Assembly: GCF_002056295.1 (NCBI RefSeq)
Contig: NZ_CP020100.1
Location: 504,001-568,000 of the forward strand
Source of the DNA: Halopseudomonas phragmitis
GTDB taxonomy: Bacteria; Pseudomonadota; Gammaproteobacteria; Pseudomonadales; Pseudomonadaceae
Direction of reading: 5' to 3'
Length of the DNA stretch: 64,000 nt
Shown here: one piece after another, positions 35,690-44,220 of the stretch
How positions within the stretch are numbered: position 1 is the first letter of the stretch
Layout: each line of letters opens with the position of its first letter
The notes under the pieces: generated by a model
Database searches by the model: none
What the model was told of the DNA's origin: nothing
What the model saw: only the letters and a program-made list of their open reading frames with translations
Made by a program: the position numbers and the translations under genes

Positions 35690-36541
35690 CTAATAGCGCC
35701 GGGCCTGTCCCCACAACACCAAACCAATCCCGCCCAGAGTCATGGCCGATACCAGCAGCAAACGCAAGCTGAGGCTTTCCGCCAGCAGCAGACTGCCAAG
35801 CAATGCGGCGATGACCGGTACGCTGAGCTGCACACTGGCACCCTGGATGGCACTCAGGCCCTTGAGCGCGGCATACCACAGCGCATAACCCAGCCCCGAG
35901 GTCAGCGCCCCTGACAACAGCGCGTACAACAGCCCCAGCCCATCGACCTGCCAACTCCCGGCAAAGGCCAACAGCATCAACACCCCTAACGGAGTGGCGC
36001 GGAGAAAGTTACCGGCGGTGCTCGCCAGCGGATCGCCAGCGCGCCGACCAATCAATGAGTAGCAAGCCCAGGCCAGCCCGGCCAGTACCATCAGCAGGGT
36101 GCCCGACAACGCTGGCGCACTGCTGCCGGGCAACAGCCACAGCCCTAGTCCCAGCGCCGCCAACGTCAATCCCGCAGCCTGCAATCGGGTCAGCCGCTCG
36201 CCCTTGAGCAGCCCCCAGCCACTCATGCCAAGCTGTACCGAACCGAACAGAATCAGCGCACCGACCCCGGCATCCAGATGCAGATAGGCCAACGAGAACG
36301 CCCCAGCATAGACGAACAAGGCCAAGGCCCCAGACCAGTTGCCCTGGAGCGCCATCCGGCCGCTGCCAAAACGCAGCAACAGCAGCAAAATCACGGCCCC
36401 GGAAGCCAGTCGCAGGGCGGTAAAACTGGCGGGGTCGATGGCCGTATCACGTAGTGCCAGGCGGCACAGCAGCGAGTTGCCGGCAAACGCCAGCATGGCC
36501 AGGGCGGTCAACAGCAGGGTGCGATAGGACAAGACAGGCAT
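35690..36541 (-). CDS. EamA/DMT-family transporter
   Basis: 283 residues with 10 hydrophobic segments in two EamA repeats (AMLAFAGNSLLCRLALRDT at the start; GTLLMVLAGLAWACYSLIGR at the second repeat). It is an inner-membrane drug/metabolite exporter or importer of unknown substrate. It lies 67 bp downstream of the permuted amine oxidase on the same strand and may be the last gene of the Sir2-GNAT-oxidase run. Confidence 0.87.
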   Translation of the reverse strand: MPVLSYRTLLLTALAMLAFAGNSLLCRLALRDTAIDPASFTALRLASGAVILLLLLRFGSGRMALQGNWSGALALFVYAGAFSLAYLHLDAGVGALILFGSVQLGMSGWGLLKGERLTRLQAAGLTLAALGLGLWLLPGSSAPALSGTLLMVLAGLAWACYSLIGRRAGDPLASTAGNFLRATPLGVLMLLAFAGSWQVDGLGLLYALLSGALTSGLGYALWYAALKGLSAIQGASVQLSVPVIAALLGSLLLAESLSLRLLLVSAMTLGGIGLVLWGQARRY

Positions 36542-36608
36542 TGGCTACTCCGGCCAGCAAAGCCCCGACCCTAACCAGTCGGTCAGCAGCGCTCAATCCC
36601 TCTTTAGG

Positions 36609-37898
36609 CTAAGACCAGATGCCCGCCTCAGTCATGAGTTGCTCCAACGCCTGACAGCGCTCTGCATCGGACATAACTTCCACCCGTAGCGCCTGCTCGC
36701 CACTGGCAAAGCCGCACAACATAGGGGCACCAGCTACATCACTGACATCCACCAGCGAGTCAAACACTGGCGGCTCTTCGGCAGCCAGCATGAACCCCCG
36801 TCCTGCCGGCCAGGCTTGACGTTCGCAATGAAAGAAGGTCTTACTGACACAGCCCGAACCGATCCGCCTCAGCGCCTGGCGTACCGGGGCCGGCAACTCC
36901 GGCTGAATGCGCAGGCGCTGGTCCCGCACCGGGCCCACTGCCGTGGCGACAATCACCGCATCGGCCGACCAAACCTCACCCTGCTCGCAATGGACCAGCC
37001 ATTGCCGCTGAGCCGACTCCAACTGCAGTGCCCGCTGGCCGAAGCGAATATCCAGCCCTGCGGCCAGCTCGCTGACAAACTCGGACAGCCCACCGGTAAT
37101 CAGTTGGTTGCTCCCCGCCAAATGGAAATCCTCGGCCCGGTGCCGGGTACTCAGATCAGCCAAGGGGGCCGAAACCAGGCTGGCATATTCCAGACGCAAC
37201 CAACTGTTCAACACCAGCCGCTCGACCCGATCACAATCGGCCAGATCAATGGCCGTCAGACTGTCTCGCAAACAGGTATCAGCCGCTGACGGCTGTTGAT
37301 CCAGTTGCTGCTCAATGCCAGCCAACCGTGCCTGCAAGCGCTCGTACAGGAGAGGCTCCAGCCGGCCCTGGCCCAGGATATAGGTATTGGCATAATCCCA
37401 GGATCCAGAAGCGATATAGCTCACCCGCTCTGCCAGGGGGTGACCCTGCTCGCCATGCAACCAGGCGCCGCCCAACGGCAGCGGCATGCCCAGACGGCTA
37501 TCACAGCGGGCCCGCCCTCCGGCGTGCGGGCCAGCCTCCAGCAGGCGAACCGCCACACCAGCCCGGTGCAAGCTGCGCGCCGCCGCCAGCCCAGCCAGAC
37601 CGGCACCGATAACCAGCACCGAAGCAGGCCCGGCCAGACCACTGGCAAGCACCTGCCGGGCCGCCCGCTCGCCACTGAAGAAAGCGCCATGCAAGGTGCC
37701 CGGCCCGGCCGCCCATGTGTATTCACCGGCCAGCCAGAGCCGCGGCGCGATCTCGCCAGCCAGCCGCTCCCGATCAGCCGGCGTGCCGCCGGGACGCAGG
37801 TACGAATACACCCCGGCAAAATCCGGGTTACGGTTCCAATCGGTACTCAGCACCCCGAGAATCCGTGGTCGAGGGAACCTGGGCTCAGAATAATTCAC
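36609..37898 (-). CDS. FAD-dependent amine oxidase-like protein with circularly permuted domain order
   Basis: 429 residues from GTG 37898 (no ATG available). The first ~85 residues carry what is normally the C-terminal end of flavin monoamine oxidases: GVYSYLRPGG, then LWLAGEYTW (AGE at 57-59) and GTLHGAFFSGERAARQVL. The dinucleotide fold normally at the N-terminus comes next (VLVIGAGLAGLAAARSL, GAGLAG at 98-103, Glu121, GGRA), then the substrate domain, ending after ERCQALEQLMTEAGIWS where the oxidase tail would continue. The order is therefore a circular permutation of the family. It overlaps the GNAT gene by 14 bp. Confidence 0.82.
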   Translation of the reverse strand: MNYSEPRFPRPRILGVLSTDWNRNPDFAGVYSYLRPGGTPADRERLAGEIAPRLWLAGEYTWAAGPGTLHGAFFSGERAARQVLASGLAGPASVLVIGAGLAGLAAARSLHRAGVAVRLLEAGPHAGGRARCDSRLGMPLPLGGAWLHGEQGHPLAERVSYIASGSWDYANTYILGQGRLEPLLYERLQARLAGIEQQLDQQPSAADTCLRDSLTAIDLADCDRVERLVLNSWLRLEYASLVSAPLADLSTRHRAEDFHLAGSNQLITGGLSEFVSELAAGLDIRFGQRALQLESAQRQWLVHCEQGEVWSADAVIVATAVGPVRDQRLRIQPELPAPVRQALRRIGSGCVSKTFFHCERQAWPAGRGFMLAAEEPPVFDSLVDVSDVAGAPMLCGFASGEQALRVEVMSDAERCQALEQLMTEAGIWS

Positions 37899-38346
37899 GT
37901 TGCATCAACCAGTTATCGCCCCGCCAGGCCTGAAATTGCTCCATAACCTGCCAGCCGCGCCGGACGTAATAGTCGCGCCGGTCATGGGTGTGCAGGTAAA
38001 TCCGTTGATAGCCCTGGCGGCGTGCCTCGGCCATGATCGCCTCGATCAGCCGTTCGGCCAGGCCCTGACCTCGAACCTGAGGCTGCACATAGACGCATGC
38101 CAACCAGGGCCCCAGCTCTGGCCGCTCGGGCAGATCATCCCGCGCCAAGGCCGCGCCACCCAGCAACCGCTCGCCCTCAAGCGCCACCAGTGCTGGCCAG
38201 TCACCGTTGAGCTGGCCGGCGGCGAACTCCTGCTGCCAGTCCGTCAGGCTCTGGCTGGCAAACTCATAATCAAACTGTGCATGCAGCCAGGCGGCCAGCG
38301 TCGGGCAGTGCTGCATATGCTCGCGCAACCAGTGCAGTTCAATCAT
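37885..38346 (-). CDS. GNAT-family N-acetyltransferase
   Basis: 153 residues from ATG 38346; a TTG at 38358 is less likely. The acetyl-CoA motif is QVRGQGLAERLIEAIMAEAR, followed by YQRIYLHTHDRRDYYVRRGW. Substrate unknown. It overlaps the Sir2 gene by 8 bp upstream and the amine oxidase by 14 bp downstream, so all three are probably co-translated. Pairing an acetyltransferase with a Sir2 deacylase is suggestive but not proof of opposing action. Confidence 0.85.
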   Translation of the reverse strand: MIELHWLREHMQHCPTLAAWLHAQFDYEFASQSLTDWQQEFAAGQLNGDWPALVALEGERLLGGAALARDDLPERPELGPWLACVYVQPQVRGQGLAERLIEAIMAEARRQGYQRIYLHTHDRRDYYVRRGWQVMEQFQAWRGDNWLMQRELF

Positions 38347-39115
38347 CGACACCCCCAATCAGTTCCAGCAACTGCGGCAGCCAGTGCCCCGCCGGTCCCT
38401 GCAGTGACCGCTCGCGCTCGGCCCGCGGCGCGATTGAGTCAGGGTTAACGTGCACCAGCCAGGCACCGGAGGCCAGGGCGTGCTGGGGAATATGAGCTGC
38501 CGGATAGACCTGCCCGGAAGTGCCGACCGCCAGCAGCAGGTCGCATTTGCCAGCAGCATCCAGCGCCTGCTCGAAGGCGCCGTCCGGCAGCATCTCGCCA
38601 AACCACACCACCCCGGGACGAATCCAGCCCCCACAGAACCCGCACTGTGGCGGACTGATCCGCTGCCCTTCCACCACCTCGGCCAGCACGTCATTCGACA
38701 ACGGATGAGGCCGGGCACAGTCGAAGCAGCGGGTAGCACTGAGGCTGCCATGCAGATGAATAACATCGCGGCTGCCGGCCCGTTCATGCAGATCATCGAC
38801 ATTCTGGGTCACCACAGTCAACTGCTCGACCCGCGTCGCCAGTGCTGCAATCGCCCGATGGGCCGGGTTGGGCTGGGCCTCGGCGACCTGTCGCAGGCGC
38901 CACTGGTACCAGCCCCAGACCAGATCCGGCTCAGCGGCAAAGGCCTCGGCCGTAGCCATGCTGGCTGGATCGTAACGCGCCCACAGTCCGCTCAGCGCAT
39001 CTCGAAAGGTTGCGATCCCACTTTCAGCCGAAACCCCTGCTCCAGTGAACACCACCGCTCGACGCACCCGACGCATGGCCGCCAGCCAATCCGGGTCCAT
39101 TGCCTGCCCCATCAT
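38339..39115 (-). CDS. Sir2-type NAD-dependent protein deacylase (CobB-like)
   Basis: 258 residues. Sirtuin motifs: VFTGAGVSAESGIATFRD, TQNVDDLHERAG, catalytic HLHGS, two zinc Cys pairs (CFDC and CGFC) and VGTSGQVYPAA, VHVNPD. A YxxR pattern (WYQWR) resembles the Tyr/Arg pair that lets class III sirtuins take succinyl or malonyl lysine. Start at ATG 39115; MDP at 39100 is an alternative. Divergent from the DUF294 gene with 87 bp between. Confidence 0.92.
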   Translation of the reverse strand: MMGQAMDPDWLAAMRRVRRAVVFTGAGVSAESGIATFRDALSGLWARYDPASMATAEAFAAEPDLVWGWYQWRLRQVAEAQPNPAHRAIAALATRVEQLTVVTQNVDDLHERAGSRDVIHLHGSLSATRCFDCARPHPLSNDVLAEVVEGQRISPPQCGFCGGWIRPGVVWFGEMLPDGAFEQALDAAGKCDLLLAVGTSGQVYPAAHIPQHALASGAWLVHVNPDSIAPRAERERSLQGPAGHWLPQLLELIGGVDD

Positions 39116-39202
39116 CCGTTCACCTCGCTGCTGGCCGGTTTAAGCCGACGACCAATAACCATTACACTGTACGAGCATACCGCAGAGCCGCCGGGAGAAC
39201 CC

Positions 39203-41119
39203 ATGCAGGTTGAACTGATCGAGATCCGCGACCACATCAGCCGTTTCCCTCCGTTCGATGAACTGCCATCCGACACCCTTGACGAAATCGCGCGTCAGGT
39301 CGAGATCGGCTACTTCAAGGCTGATAGCGATATTCTGGTCTACGACCAGAGCATTCACGACCTGTACTTCATCCGCAGCGGCGCCGTCGAAGTGCACCGA
39401 CGTAACGGTGAACTCTACAACCGCCTGGGTGAGGGTGACTTCTTCGGCCACTTCGGCCTGCTGCGTGGCCACCGGGTCCGTTACCCGGTACGCGCGATCG
39501 AGGATACCCTGATTTATTTCATCCCCGACCGGCTGTTCCGTGAACTGTGCGAGCAGTTCGACAATTTCTCCGACTTTGTCGAACTGGAGGGCGAGTCACG
39601 GCTTAAGTCGGCGGTGGCGCTGCAGGGCAAGGCCAGCGAACTGATGAAGGTCAAGGTTCGCAAGCTGATCAACCGGCTACCGGTTACCCTGTCGCGCAAT
39701 GCCAGCATCCGCCAGGCCGCGCAACTTATGAGCGAACAATCCGTTTCTTCACTGGTAGTGATCGACCCGGATGCCGGCTGGCCCGATCCAGAGCGGGTGC
39801 CAGTGGCTGATCAGCAGCATCAGGTGATGGTCGGCATTCTCACCGACCGCGACTTTCGTACCCGGGTAGTTGCCCAAGCCCTGCCACCTGAAACCCCGCT
39901 GAGTGCGGTCATGTCACCCAACCCGATCACCGTACAAGCCGACGATTCAGTGTTCGAGGCCATGCTGTGCATGCTGCGCAACAACATCCACCACCTGCCG
40001 ATCCTGCATCGGCGTCGGCCGATCGGAGTGATCAATCTATCAGACATCATCCGCTACGAATCGCAGAGTAGCCTGTATCTGGTCAGCAACATCTTCAACA
40101 AGCAATCAGTCGACGAACTGCAAAACCTATTGCCGGATGTGCGCGCCACCTTCGTGCGAATGGTCGGTGACGAGGCCAACGCCCACATGATCGGCTGCGC
40201 GATGTCGAGCATCGGCCGCGGCTTCATTCAGCGCCTGGTTGAGTTGGCCGAGGACCAGCTTGGCCCGCCGCCAGTGCCTTACTGCTTCCTCGCTCTCGGC
40301 TCGATGGCCCGCGACGAGCAACTGATAGTCACCGACCAGGACAACGCCCTGATCCTTGACGACAGTTTCGACCCGGTCGAACATGACGCCTACTTTTTCA
40401 AGCTCGCCAGTTTCGTCAGCGATGGTCTGGCCGCCTGCGGTTACAGCTACTGCAAGGGCGGCATCATGGCCACCAACCCCAAATGGCGCCAACCGCTGGC
40501 AGTGTGGAAACAGTATTTCAGCGACTGGATCGAGCGGCCGAACCCGCAGACCCTGCTCAACAGCAACATCTTCTTTGACTTGGACAGCGTCTGGGGCGAG
40601 GCAGAACTGGCCGAACAGCTCAAGGACCTGATCGCGGAAAAGGCCAGTCGCAACGAACCGTTCATTGCCCTGATGGCACGCAATGCCCTGAACCGGACCC
40701 CACCGTTGGGTCTGTTCCGAACCTTCGTGATGGAAAAGGATGGCGAACAAAACAACATCATCAACCTCAAGCGTCGCGGCACCGCCCCCTTGACCGACCT
40801 GATCCGGGTCCATGCACTGGCCTGCGGCTCCAAGGCGCAGAACTCGTTCGAGCGTTTAGACGCCATCGCCGCCACCAAACTGATGCCGCCCGAGGCCCTC
40901 GATAAACTGCGCTATGCCCTGGAGTTTCTGTCGATCGTGCGCATCCGCCATCAGGCCATGGATATCGAAGCCGGGCGCGAGCCAGACAACAACATCGAAC
41001 CGGAGAAAGTCTCCACCGCCGAACGTCACAGCCTCAAGGAAGCCTTCCAGGTGCTGAGCAACGCCCAGAAATTCCTTCGCTTCCGCTACCCGGCTCTGCA
41101 GGCGACCCGACCGTTATGA
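39203..41119 (+). CDS. cyclic-nucleotide-binding / CBS / DUF294 nucleotidyltransferase-like protein
   Basis: 638 residues from ATG 39203 (GGGAG upstream). An N-terminal cNMP-binding domain (~15-130, GEGDFFGHFGLLRGHRV), a CBS pair (~158-290, LMSEQSVSSLVVIDPD; NNIHHLPILHRRRPIGVINL), a DUF294 nucleotidyltransferase fold from ~363 (LGSMARDEQLIVTDQDNALI) and the DUF294_C helical end. Cytoplasmic and probably regulated by nucleotide binding. It is fused by ATGA overlap to a DEDDh exonuclease gene, a conserved gene pair whose function is unknown. The 250-residue upstream extension of the frame is antisense to sir2. Confidence 0.9.
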   Translation: MQVELIEIRDHISRFPPFDELPSDTLDEIARQVEIGYFKADSDILVYDQSIHDLYFIRSGAVEVHRRNGELYNRLGEGDFFGHFGLLRGHRVRYPVRAIEDTLIYFIPDRLFRELCEQFDNFSDFVELEGESRLKSAVALQGKASELMKVKVRKLINRLPVTLSRNASIRQAAQLMSEQSVSSLVVIDPDAGWPDPERVPVADQQHQVMVGILTDRDFRTRVVAQALPPETPLSAVMSPNPITVQADDSVFEAMLCMLRNNIHHLPILHRRRPIGVINLSDIIRYESQSSLYLVSNIFNKQSVDELQNLLPDVRATFVRMVGDEANAHMIGCAMSSIGRGFIQRLVELAEDQLGPPPVPYCFLALGSMARDEQLIVTDQDNALILDDSFDPVEHDAYFFKLASFVSDGLAACGYSYCKGGIMATNPKWRQPLAVWKQYFSDWIERPNPQTLLNSNIFFDLDSVWGEAELAEQLKDLIAEKASRNEPFIALMARNALNRTPPLGLFRTFVMEKDGEQNNIINLKRRGTAPLTDLIRVHALACGSKAQNSFERLDAIAATKLMPPEALDKLRYALEFLSIVRIRHQAMDIEAGREPDNNIEPEKVSTAERHSLKEAFQVLSNAQKFLRFRYPALQATRPL

Positions 41120-41829
41120 GCGCCCAGCCAGAGCAACTGCTCGATTGGCCCAGGCGCCTGGCCAACCTGGCCGCCAGCAGCCGCGATCCACGCCTGGCCT
41201 CCTTCTATCGAGCCGGCTGCCCGGCCGCCGACTGCCCACTGGAGCAGCTACCGATGGTCGCCCTGGACATCGAAACCACTGGCCTGGACCCCAAGCGCCA
41301 CGCCATTGTCAGCCTGGGCCTGGTGCCCTTCGACCTGCAGCGCATCCGTTGCAGTCAGAGCTGGTATCAGGTGGTGCGCCCCAGCACTTCGCTACATCCC
41401 GAATCGATTGCCTTCCATCGCATCACCCACTCGGAAATCGAGCAGGCACCGCCACTAAAGGCGGTACTGAGCGAGTTACTGGAACGCCTGGCTGGCAAGC
41501 TGGTAGTAGTGCACTACCGCCCTATAGAGCGCGGTTTTCTCGATCAAGCCCTGCGCCGCGAACTGGGCGAAGGCTGGCAGTTTCCGCTGATTGACACTAT
41601 GGCTATCGAGGCTGAACTGCACCCGCAGCGCCAACCCGGCTGGCTGCTGCGCCTGCTGGGCAAGCAGCCGATCTCGATCCGCCTGGCAGACAGCCGCAGC
41701 CGTTATGCCCTGCCGCTATATCAGTCCCACCATGCCCTGACCGACGCTATCGCTACCGCCGAACTGTTTCAGGCGCAGATAGCCACCCATTTCGACCCGC
41801 AGCTGCCCGTCAGCCGGCTTTGGTGCTAA
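41116..41829 (+). CDS. DnaQ-like 3'-5' exonuclease (DEDDh)
   Basis: 237 residues. ExoI MVALDIETTGLD (Asp, Glu), ExoII around VVVHYRPIERGFLDQAL (Asp) and ExoIII HHALTDAIATAELF (His, Asp) complete the DEDDh set. It is not the polymerase epsilon subunit in context, but a stand-alone exonuclease coupled to the DUF294 gene. Its stop is followed by a strong hairpin. Confidence 0.9.
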   Translation: MSAQPEQLLDWPRRLANLAASSRDPRLASFYRAGCPAADCPLEQLPMVALDIETTGLDPKRHAIVSLGLVPFDLQRIRCSQSWYQVVRPSTSLHPESIAFHRITHSEIEQAPPLKAVLSELLERLAGKLVVVHYRPIERGFLDQALRRELGEGWQFPLIDTMAIEAELHPQRQPGWLLRLLGKQPISIRLADSRSRYALPLYQSHHALTDAIATAELFQAQIATHFDPQLPVSRLWC

Positions 41830-41830
41830 C

Positions 41831-41855
41831 CCACGCCCTGTCCAGCAGGGCGTGG
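41831..41855. terminator. bidirectional hairpin after exonuclease and BCCT genes
   Basis: CCACGCCCTG (41831-41840), loop TCCAG, CAGGGCGTGG (41846-41855): a perfect 10-bp stem in the 33-bp gap between convergent genes. No T-run is present. Confidence 0.65.
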
Positions 41856-41862
41856 GGATCCT

Positions 41863-43533
41863 TCAGCGCCTTGGCTCACTCAATAGTCCCTTGATAATGG
41901 CAATACAGCCAACCAGCAGCACCAGAGTAAACGGCAAACCAGTAGATACCGCCATCGCCTGCAATGCCACCAGGCCGCCGCCCAGCAGCAGGGCAATGGC
42001 CAGCACCCCCTCGATCACAACCCAGAATACCCGTTGCGGCACCGGCGCATTGACCTTGCCACCAGCCGTGATGGTGTCGATCACCAATGAGCCGGAATCA
42101 GACGAAGTGATGAAGAATACGATGACCAGCACGATACCGATAAACGAGGTCAATTCGGTCAGCGGCAGTTGACTAAGCATGGCGAACAACTGCAACTCCA
42201 GCGCTGCCTCCTGCACACCAGTGAAGCCATCGCCCAGCAACTGACTGATCGCCGTGCCGCCAAAGGCGGTCATCCACAGTACCGACACCAGCGACGGCAC
42301 AAGCAGTACGGCAATCAGAAACTCACGCACGGTCCGGCCACGGCTGACCCGCGCGATGAACATGCCGACAAACGGTGACCAACTGATCCACCAAGCCCAG
42401 TAGAAGGCGGTCCAGCCCTGACTGAAGTTGGCATCTTCGCGTCCAATCGGATTGGACAGCGCCGGCAGGTTGACCAGATAGGCCCCAAGGTTGCTGAAGA
42501 ACCCGCTCAAAATCGCCAGTGTCGGCCCCACCACAATCACGAACAGCAGCAACAACACCGCCAGTCCCATATTGATTTTCGACAGCCGCTGCACGCCCTT
42601 TTCCAGGCCTGCCAATACTGAGAGCAATGCTATCGCTGTGATGCCGATGATCAGCAACACCATGGTCAGATCACCGCTCGGAATACCGAACAGATGACTC
42701 AGACCCGCCGCCGCCTGCTGGGCACCCAATCCCAGCGAGGTGACCAGGCCAAACAGAGTGGCAAATACCGCAAGAATATCTACCACATGACCAGGCCAGC
42801 CCCAGACCCGCTCACCCAGCACCGGGTAAAAGATCGAGCGCACGCTCAACGGCAAACCCTTGTTGAACGAAAACAACGCCAGCGCCAGCGCCACCACCGC
42901 ATAAATTGCCCAGGGGTGCAGGCCCCAGTGGAAGATAGTCGCCGCCATACCAAGCCTTAGGGCCTCTTCACTATCGCCGGCCGCAGCGGCCAGTGGTGCC
43001 CAGTCGCTACGCAGTCCATCAGCGCCAACCGACACTCCACCGACGGCAGCGGAGTAATGCGACATCGGCTCGGATACGCCATAGAACATCAGGCCAATGC
43101 CCATACCGGCAGCAAACAGCATCGAGAACCAGCCCAGATAAGAGTAATCCGGCCGTGCATCCAGCCCGCCCAGACGCACCTTGCCTAGCGGTGAAACAAT
43201 CAACGCCAGACACAGAATCACGAAAATGTTCGCCGCCCCCAGGAAAAACCAGGCCAGCTTGCTGGTCAGCCAGCCACGCAGGCTGGTAAACAATTCTGCC
43301 GCTTCGCTTTGCAAAGCCAGCGTCAAAACCACGAACAGCAGCACCGTCAGGGCCGAGATCAGAAAGACCTTGCCGTGGATATCGAGCGCAATGGTGATCT
43401 TGCCGGAGAAGTTGTCCTGACCCACCACATAGTCGGTGTCGATCAGATTGGCATCCCCGCTCGGGGCCGGAATGCCATCGAGACTGGGCGTCTCGTTCAC
43501 AGCGGCGGTTTCATTCAAGGGTTGGCTTCCCAT
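41863..43533 (-). CDS. BCCT-family betaine/choline/carnitine-type transporter
   Basis: 556 residues from ATG 43533 (GGAG 8 bp upstream); the frame to 43626 is an unsupported extension. About 12 helices with the BCCT signatures AAGMGIGLMFYGVSEPMSHY and WTAFYWAWWISWSPFVGMFI. It imports quaternary ammonium solutes driven by sodium or protons. The soluble N-terminus is ~50 residues and there is no long C-terminal osmosensing tail, so it is not a BetT-like long form. The substrate is not fixed by sequence. Confidence 0.92.
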   Translation of the reverse strand: MGSQPLNETAAVNETPSLDGIPAPSGDANLIDTDYVVGQDNFSGKITIALDIHGKVFLISALTVLLFVVLTLALQSEAAELFTSLRGWLTSKLAWFFLGAANIFVILCLALIVSPLGKVRLGGLDARPDYSYLGWFSMLFAAGMGIGLMFYGVSEPMSHYSAAVGGVSVGADGLRSDWAPLAAAAGDSEEALRLGMAATIFHWGLHPWAIYAVVALALALFSFNKGLPLSVRSIFYPVLGERVWGWPGHVVDILAVFATLFGLVTSLGLGAQQAAAGLSHLFGIPSGDLTMVLLIIGITAIALLSVLAGLEKGVQRLSKINMGLAVLLLLFVIVVGPTLAILSGFFSNLGAYLVNLPALSNPIGREDANFSQGWTAFYWAWWISWSPFVGMFIARVSRGRTVREFLIAVLLVPSLVSVLWMTAFGGTAISQLLGDGFTGVQEAALELQLFAMLSQLPLTELTSFIGIVLVIVFFITSSDSGSLVIDTITAGGKVNAPVPQRVFWVVIEGVLAIALLLGGGLVALQAMAVSTGLPFTLVLLVGCIAIIKGLLSEPRR

Positions 43534-43916
43534 CTGAATTACTCCATTGAGGTCCGTGGCCACACAGGCACACACAAACAACGCGGCATCGCCTGACGGC
43601 GGCGCCCTGAGCGCCCATATGGGCATTGAGGTGCAGACTTCGGGATACCCAGGCCAAAGCCATGGTGTTTTCCTAGCGTCGCATTTTGATAATATTTTTC
43701 AATCAACGTGCAATGATAACCCGAAAAACGTAATCAAGGGAAATCAAGGCCTTGTTGATAATCAAGCAGAGCGCCGAAATTCAAAGCCAATCGACGCTGT
43801 TGATATCCAGTATAGCCAAATTCATTCACGGCTCTGGCACAAGACATAGCTACGCCGTCCTGCCTTAACAACACAACAGGTTGGTTTGCCGATAAAACAG
43901 ATAAAGCTATCGCAGA
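43534..43916. other. 383-bp AT-rich intergenic region upstream of BCCT and after the MvaT-like gene
   Basis: It contains a 12-bp palindrome GCCCATATGGGC (43613-43624) within the probable BCCT leader and an AT-rich segment (43680-43740) with several TTGAT/ATCAA inverted motifs, the likely BCCT promoter zone. A possible 100-residue frame at 43547-43849 looks non-coding. Nothing else is recognised. Confidence 0.6.
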
Positions 43917-44102
43917 TCAGGACGTGCGCAGAATCTCCAGCACGTCGCGCGCGGACATGCCATAGGCTTTCATCAGAGCCTTGAGTTCATCATTAAAGGC
44001 CAGTTCCTGCTTCAAACCCGCATCCTGCTTCATGGCTTCAAGCTGGGCCAGTTGCTGGGCCAGCTTGCGCTCTGCCGCACGGAATTCCGAGAGCTTGCTC
44101 AT
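43917..44102 (-). CDS. MvaT/H-NS-family N-terminal (oligomerisation) domain only, 61 residues
   Basis: The protein begins MSKLSEFRAAERKLAQQLAQ and continues with a Lys/Glu-rich coiled coil and ALMKAYGMSARDVLEIL, the dimerisation/oligomerisation half of Pseudomonas MvaT/MvaU (normally ~120 residues). It stops with LRTS* just where the linker to the DNA-binding domain should begin. The 150 bp after the stop do not encode the missing half in any frame I checked. It is either a decayed copy or a small protein that joins and poisons or modulates MvaT filaments, as truncated H-NS forms do. Confidence 0.8.
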   Translation of the reverse strand: MSKLSEFRAAERKLAQQLAQLEAMKQDAGLKQELAFNDELKALMKAYGMSARDVLEILRTS

Positions 44103-44220
44103 GGTTGTAAATCACCCCGACATGGACGTGAAAAGAGAATCAAATAGGGAGAAAGCCCAAGATTCTACACCAACTCGCAGGCATTGGACCTGTTCGTTAT
44201 TGACGGCTAGCCTATCAGCC

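Noticed and set aside
38450-39202. 250-residue N-terminal extension of the DUF294 protein
   Set aside because: It lies antisense to the sir2 gene and carries no domain; ATG 39203 has an SD and begins at the cNMP-binding domain.
43547-43849. 100-residue plus-strand ORF between BCCT and MvaT-like genes
   Set aside because: Low-complexity, mostly polar translation without SD or family resemblance; it covers the AT-rich region expected to hold the BCCT promoter.
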